NCBI GenBank assembly: GCA_947465365.1
Contig: CANIAV010000031.1
Coordinates: 1 to 8,109 of the forward strand
Direction of reading: 5' to 3'
Source of the DNA: Actinomycetota bacterium
GTDB lineage: Bacteria > Actinomycetota > Actinomycetes > Nanopelagicales > Nanopelagicaceae
DNA length: 8,109 nucleotides
Positions 6,445-8,109 of this stretch are shown in pieces (position 1 is the stretch's first letter; every line of letters starts with the position of its first letter). The notes below the pieces were generated by a model. That model was not told the DNA's origin. It made no database searches and saw only the letters and a list, made by a program, of their open reading frames with translations. The position numbers and the translations under genes were made by a program.

Positions 6445-7548
6445 TTACTCAACTACCGCACGCAATAGCGGCACATAACTTTCGATATCACTTGCTCCAC
6501 CATGGTGGCCGATCATCGCTCCTTCTTGCTTTTCGCGTTCGGCTTCGATCAAGATTAAATCTCCATGTGCAATCGCAATCACATCACCCATACGATCTGC
6601 CGCATCGGCCGATACTGCATTACCAAATAGCTCGGCAGCTATTGCTTGCTCGCGCGTATAGATCGTGGCCTTCTCCCCCAGAAATTCTTCCCAGATAGAT
6701 GCCACTTCTGAAATCGCCGCAGTTGATGCGCCATCGCTTAAGTACAGGTGACGGGCTCGTGGTTCACCTGCAATCGTTGCGATATTTTGCGCCAAACTAT
6801 TTCCTTGCCCAATCACAATCTTCTCGCCCACATTGATCATGCCGTGATCGGCGGTGAGCCATAAACGAGTTTGGCGCGGCAGCTTTTGCAGCAAAGTCGC
6901 CACCAATTGATCAATGCCAGTAAGTGCTGCCAACCATTTATCGGAGCCGACTCCATCGCTATGGCCTGCAACATCTAAATCATTTACATATAGATAGACA
7001 AAGGCGGGGGTATCTTTTAGAGCCGCAATAGTTTCGGTAATTAAATCAGCGTGAGCATTGGCGCCGCGATATTTTGCACCGCGAAAGACTGCGCGGGTAA
7101 AGCCAGTATCTTCATATCGCTTGGCAGCCACATGTGTAACGTTTATATTTGCTGCAACAGCACGTTCAAATAAAGTTGTAACCGGCTGCCAAATAAATGG
7201 ATCTACGCGTTCATCCCATTTAAGTGAGTTTAAAATCCGCCCACCGCTTCTGGGAACTTGCACTGTGTAACCGAGCATTCCGTGTTCACCAGGATTTACT
7301 CCAGTGGTTAGCGTTGCCAAACTAGTTGCAGTAGTCGAAGGAAAAGATGTTTTAACCGCGCCATGGCGGATTAAGGCGGAAAGAGTTGGTATATAACTTG
7401 CATATTTAGCGACCGCATCTGCGCCTAAACCATCTACTAAGAAAAGTAGTTCGCGCCCAACTGGGCTTGGTCCGCATTGAATCTGATCGCTGGTATCTGC
7501 TAACCCTAGGCTGGCAAAGAGCGAAGGAGTGATTTGCGACAGATGCAC
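6445..7548 (-). CDS. Alkaline-phosphatase-superfamily phosphodiesterase / nucleotide pyrophosphatase
   Basis: A 367-residue protein of the type I phosphodiesterase/nucleotide pyrophosphatase family (PF01663-like), two-metal enzymes that cleave phosphate mono- or diesters. The metal and catalytic residues are in place: D39 in LVDGLG (37-42), nucleophile T73 in [16 protein letters not shown] (68-83), D192 and H196 in [13 protein letters not shown] (187-199), D234 and H235 in TADHGM (232-237), and H349 in IGHHGG (346-351). No signal peptide is seen, so it is likely cytoplasmic, unlike secreted phosphatases. The start is GTG, preceded by AGAAG 8 nt upstream. As I recall, a gene of this family often lies near sepH in actinobacteria, which supports long-standing linkage. 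The physiological substrate is unknown. It leads a two-gene unit with the isochorismatase-family gene. Confidence 0.92.
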   Translation of the reverse strand: MHLSQITPSLFASLGLADTSDQIQCGPSPVGRELLFLVDGLGADAVAKYASYIPTLSALIRHGAVKTSFPSTTATSLATLTTGVNPGEHGMLGYTVQVPRSGGRILNSLKWDERVDPFIWQPVTTLFERAVAANINVTHVAAKRYEDTGFTRAVFRGAKYRGANAHADLITETIAALKDTPAFVYLYVNDLDVAGHSDGVGSDKWLAALTGIDQLVATLLQKLPRQTRLWLTADHGMINVGEKIVIGQGNSLAQNIATIAGEPRARHLYLSDGASTAAISEVASIWEEFLGEKATIYTREQAIAAELFGNAVSADAADRMGDVIAIAHGDLILIEAEREKQEGAMIGHHGGASDIESYVPLLRAVVE

Positions 7549-7580
7549 AGAGGTATCTTCTCACGGGTAAGGTTGGGGTT
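7549..7580. promoter_or_regulatory. 32-bp divergent start region between phosphodiesterase gene and psuG
   Basis: Only 32 bp separate the GTG start of the minus-strand phosphodiesterase gene and the ATG of psuG, so the two promoters must overlap each other or the opposing genes. On the plus strand TATCTT (7554-7559) is a possible -10 with TTGCGA (7534-7539), but the 14-bp spacer is short. AAGG at 7569-7572, 8 nt before ATG, is the likely psuG ribosome binding site. Read on the minus strand, the same bases as the -10 candidate give AAGATA close to the GTG. Confidence 0.4.
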
Positions 7581-8109
7581 ATGAGCCACCGTATGCCATT
7601 TACTCCATCTCCTGAAGTCGCAGCAGCTCTGGCTGAAGGACGTCCCATCGTTGCATTGGAATCAACGATTATCAGCCATGGCCTACCGCGCCCGCAGAAT
7701 TTAGAAGTTGCACGTGAAGTCGAAGATATCGTCCGCGATCACGGCGCAGTGCCAGCAACAATCGCTGTATTAGATGGCGTTGTACATATTGGCTTAACTG
7801 ATGACCAATTAAAAGCAATTGCCAATCGCGATGACATTGCTAAAGCATCTAGCCGTGATCTCGCGATTATTGCGGCAACCGGAAAATCTGCAGCAACAAC
7901 TGTTGCTGCAACTGCTCACTTGGCAGCACTTGCCGGTATCCGCGTCTTTGCAACTGGTGGATTAGGCGGTGTACATCGCGATGCCAATGAAACTTTTGAC
8001 GAATCTGCTGATTTAACTGCGCTATCGCAATTAGATATCACCGTTGTCTGCGCCGGGGTCAAATCAATATTAGATGTTGCGGCAACATTAGAACGCCTGG
8101 AAACTTTAG
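7581..8109 (+). CDS. psuG: Pseudouridine-5'-phosphate glycosidase, N-terminal part (cut by window edge)
   Basis: PsuG cleaves the C-C glycosidic bond of pseudouridine 5'-phosphate to give uracil and ribose 5-phosphate, the second step of pseudouridine breakdown. The 176 complete codons here are the N-terminal half or more of a protein normally near 300 residues. They match the family closely: [17 protein letters not shown] (24-40, with E27), KASSRDL (88-94, Lys of the active site), [12 protein letters not shown] (122-133), TFDESADL (138-145) and AGVKSILD (158-165, with K161). The spacing of E27, K88 and K161 agrees with the known E. coli active-site residues. KASSRDL has Ser where most members have Arg (K-x-S-R-R-D). 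The frame is open to the window end. The partner kinase PsuK is not in this window; it could lie beyond the right edge. The ATG at 7581 is preferred; an in-frame ATG four codons later is a less likely start. Confidence 0.95.
   Translation, partial: MSHRMPFTPSPEVAAALAEGRPIVALESTIISHGLPRPQNLEVAREVEDIVRDHGAVPATIAVLDGVVHIGLTDDQLKAIANRDDIAKASSRDLAIIAATGKSAATTVAATAHLAALAGIRVFATGGLGGVHRDANETFDESADLTALSQLDITVVCAGVKSILDVAATLERLETL

Noticed and set aside
7406..7648. Minus-strand open frame of 80 codons across the phosphodiesterase/psuG junction.
   Set aside because: It overlaps the conserved starts of both real genes in a different frame or strand and has no recognisable motif.

Overview
The window looks like chromosomal DNA from a small-genome actinobacterium, most probably a freshwater acI/Nanopelagicales type ('Ca. 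Planktophila' or 'Ca. Nanopelagicus'-like). The reasons are the actinobacterium-specific SepH gene, the actinobacterial order rplS-lepB-rnhB-yraN-comM-dprA, the roughly balanced base composition by eye (unlike GC-rich Streptomyces or Mycobacterium), and very tight packing with few intergenic bases. The genus-level placement is an inference from style, not from any search.

Region 1 (1-4785) is all on the minus strand and reads from right to left as one run: ribosomal protein L19 (rplS), signal peptidase I (lepB), RNase HII (rnhB), a YraN/UPF0102 nuclease-like protein, the ComM/YifB AAA+ ATPase, DprA, and the first codons of the GTPase Era, cut by the window edge. Gaps are 14, 16 and 61 bp, then two 4-bp ATGA overlaps (yraN/comM and comM/dprA), then 32 bp before era. 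The set combines translation and secretion housekeeping with RNA/DNA hybrid removal and the DNA-uptake/recombination pair ComM-DprA.

Region 2 (4786-4972) is the divergent control region between rplS and sepH. It carries a clear ribosome binding site for rplS and a perfect 18-bp palindrome just upstream of it in the presumed rplS leader.

Region 3 (4973-7548) holds sepH on the plus strand, meeting head-on, with 5 bp between stop codons, a two-gene minus-strand unit. That unit is an alkaline-phosphatase-superfamily phosphodiesterase/pyrophosphatase (GTG start) followed by an isochorismatase-family hydrolase.

Region 4 (7581-8109) is the start of psuG, pseudouridine-5'-phosphate glycosidase, divergent from the phosphodiesterase across 32 bp and cut by the window edge.

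Most of the window is conserved core genome. No tRNA, rRNA, CRISPR array, insertion sequence or phage gene was seen. The most unusual item is the L19 protein: its conserved core is followed by an acidic Val/Ala/Glu-rich tail that contains a recent-looking 102-bp-period internal duplication. Other items worth a look are the palindrome in front of rplS, a short DprA without the C-terminal domain, the absence of the DUF2469 gene from its usual place after rnhB, and the phosphodiesterase/isochorismatase/psuG neighbourhood. I found no convincing undescribed multi-gene system.
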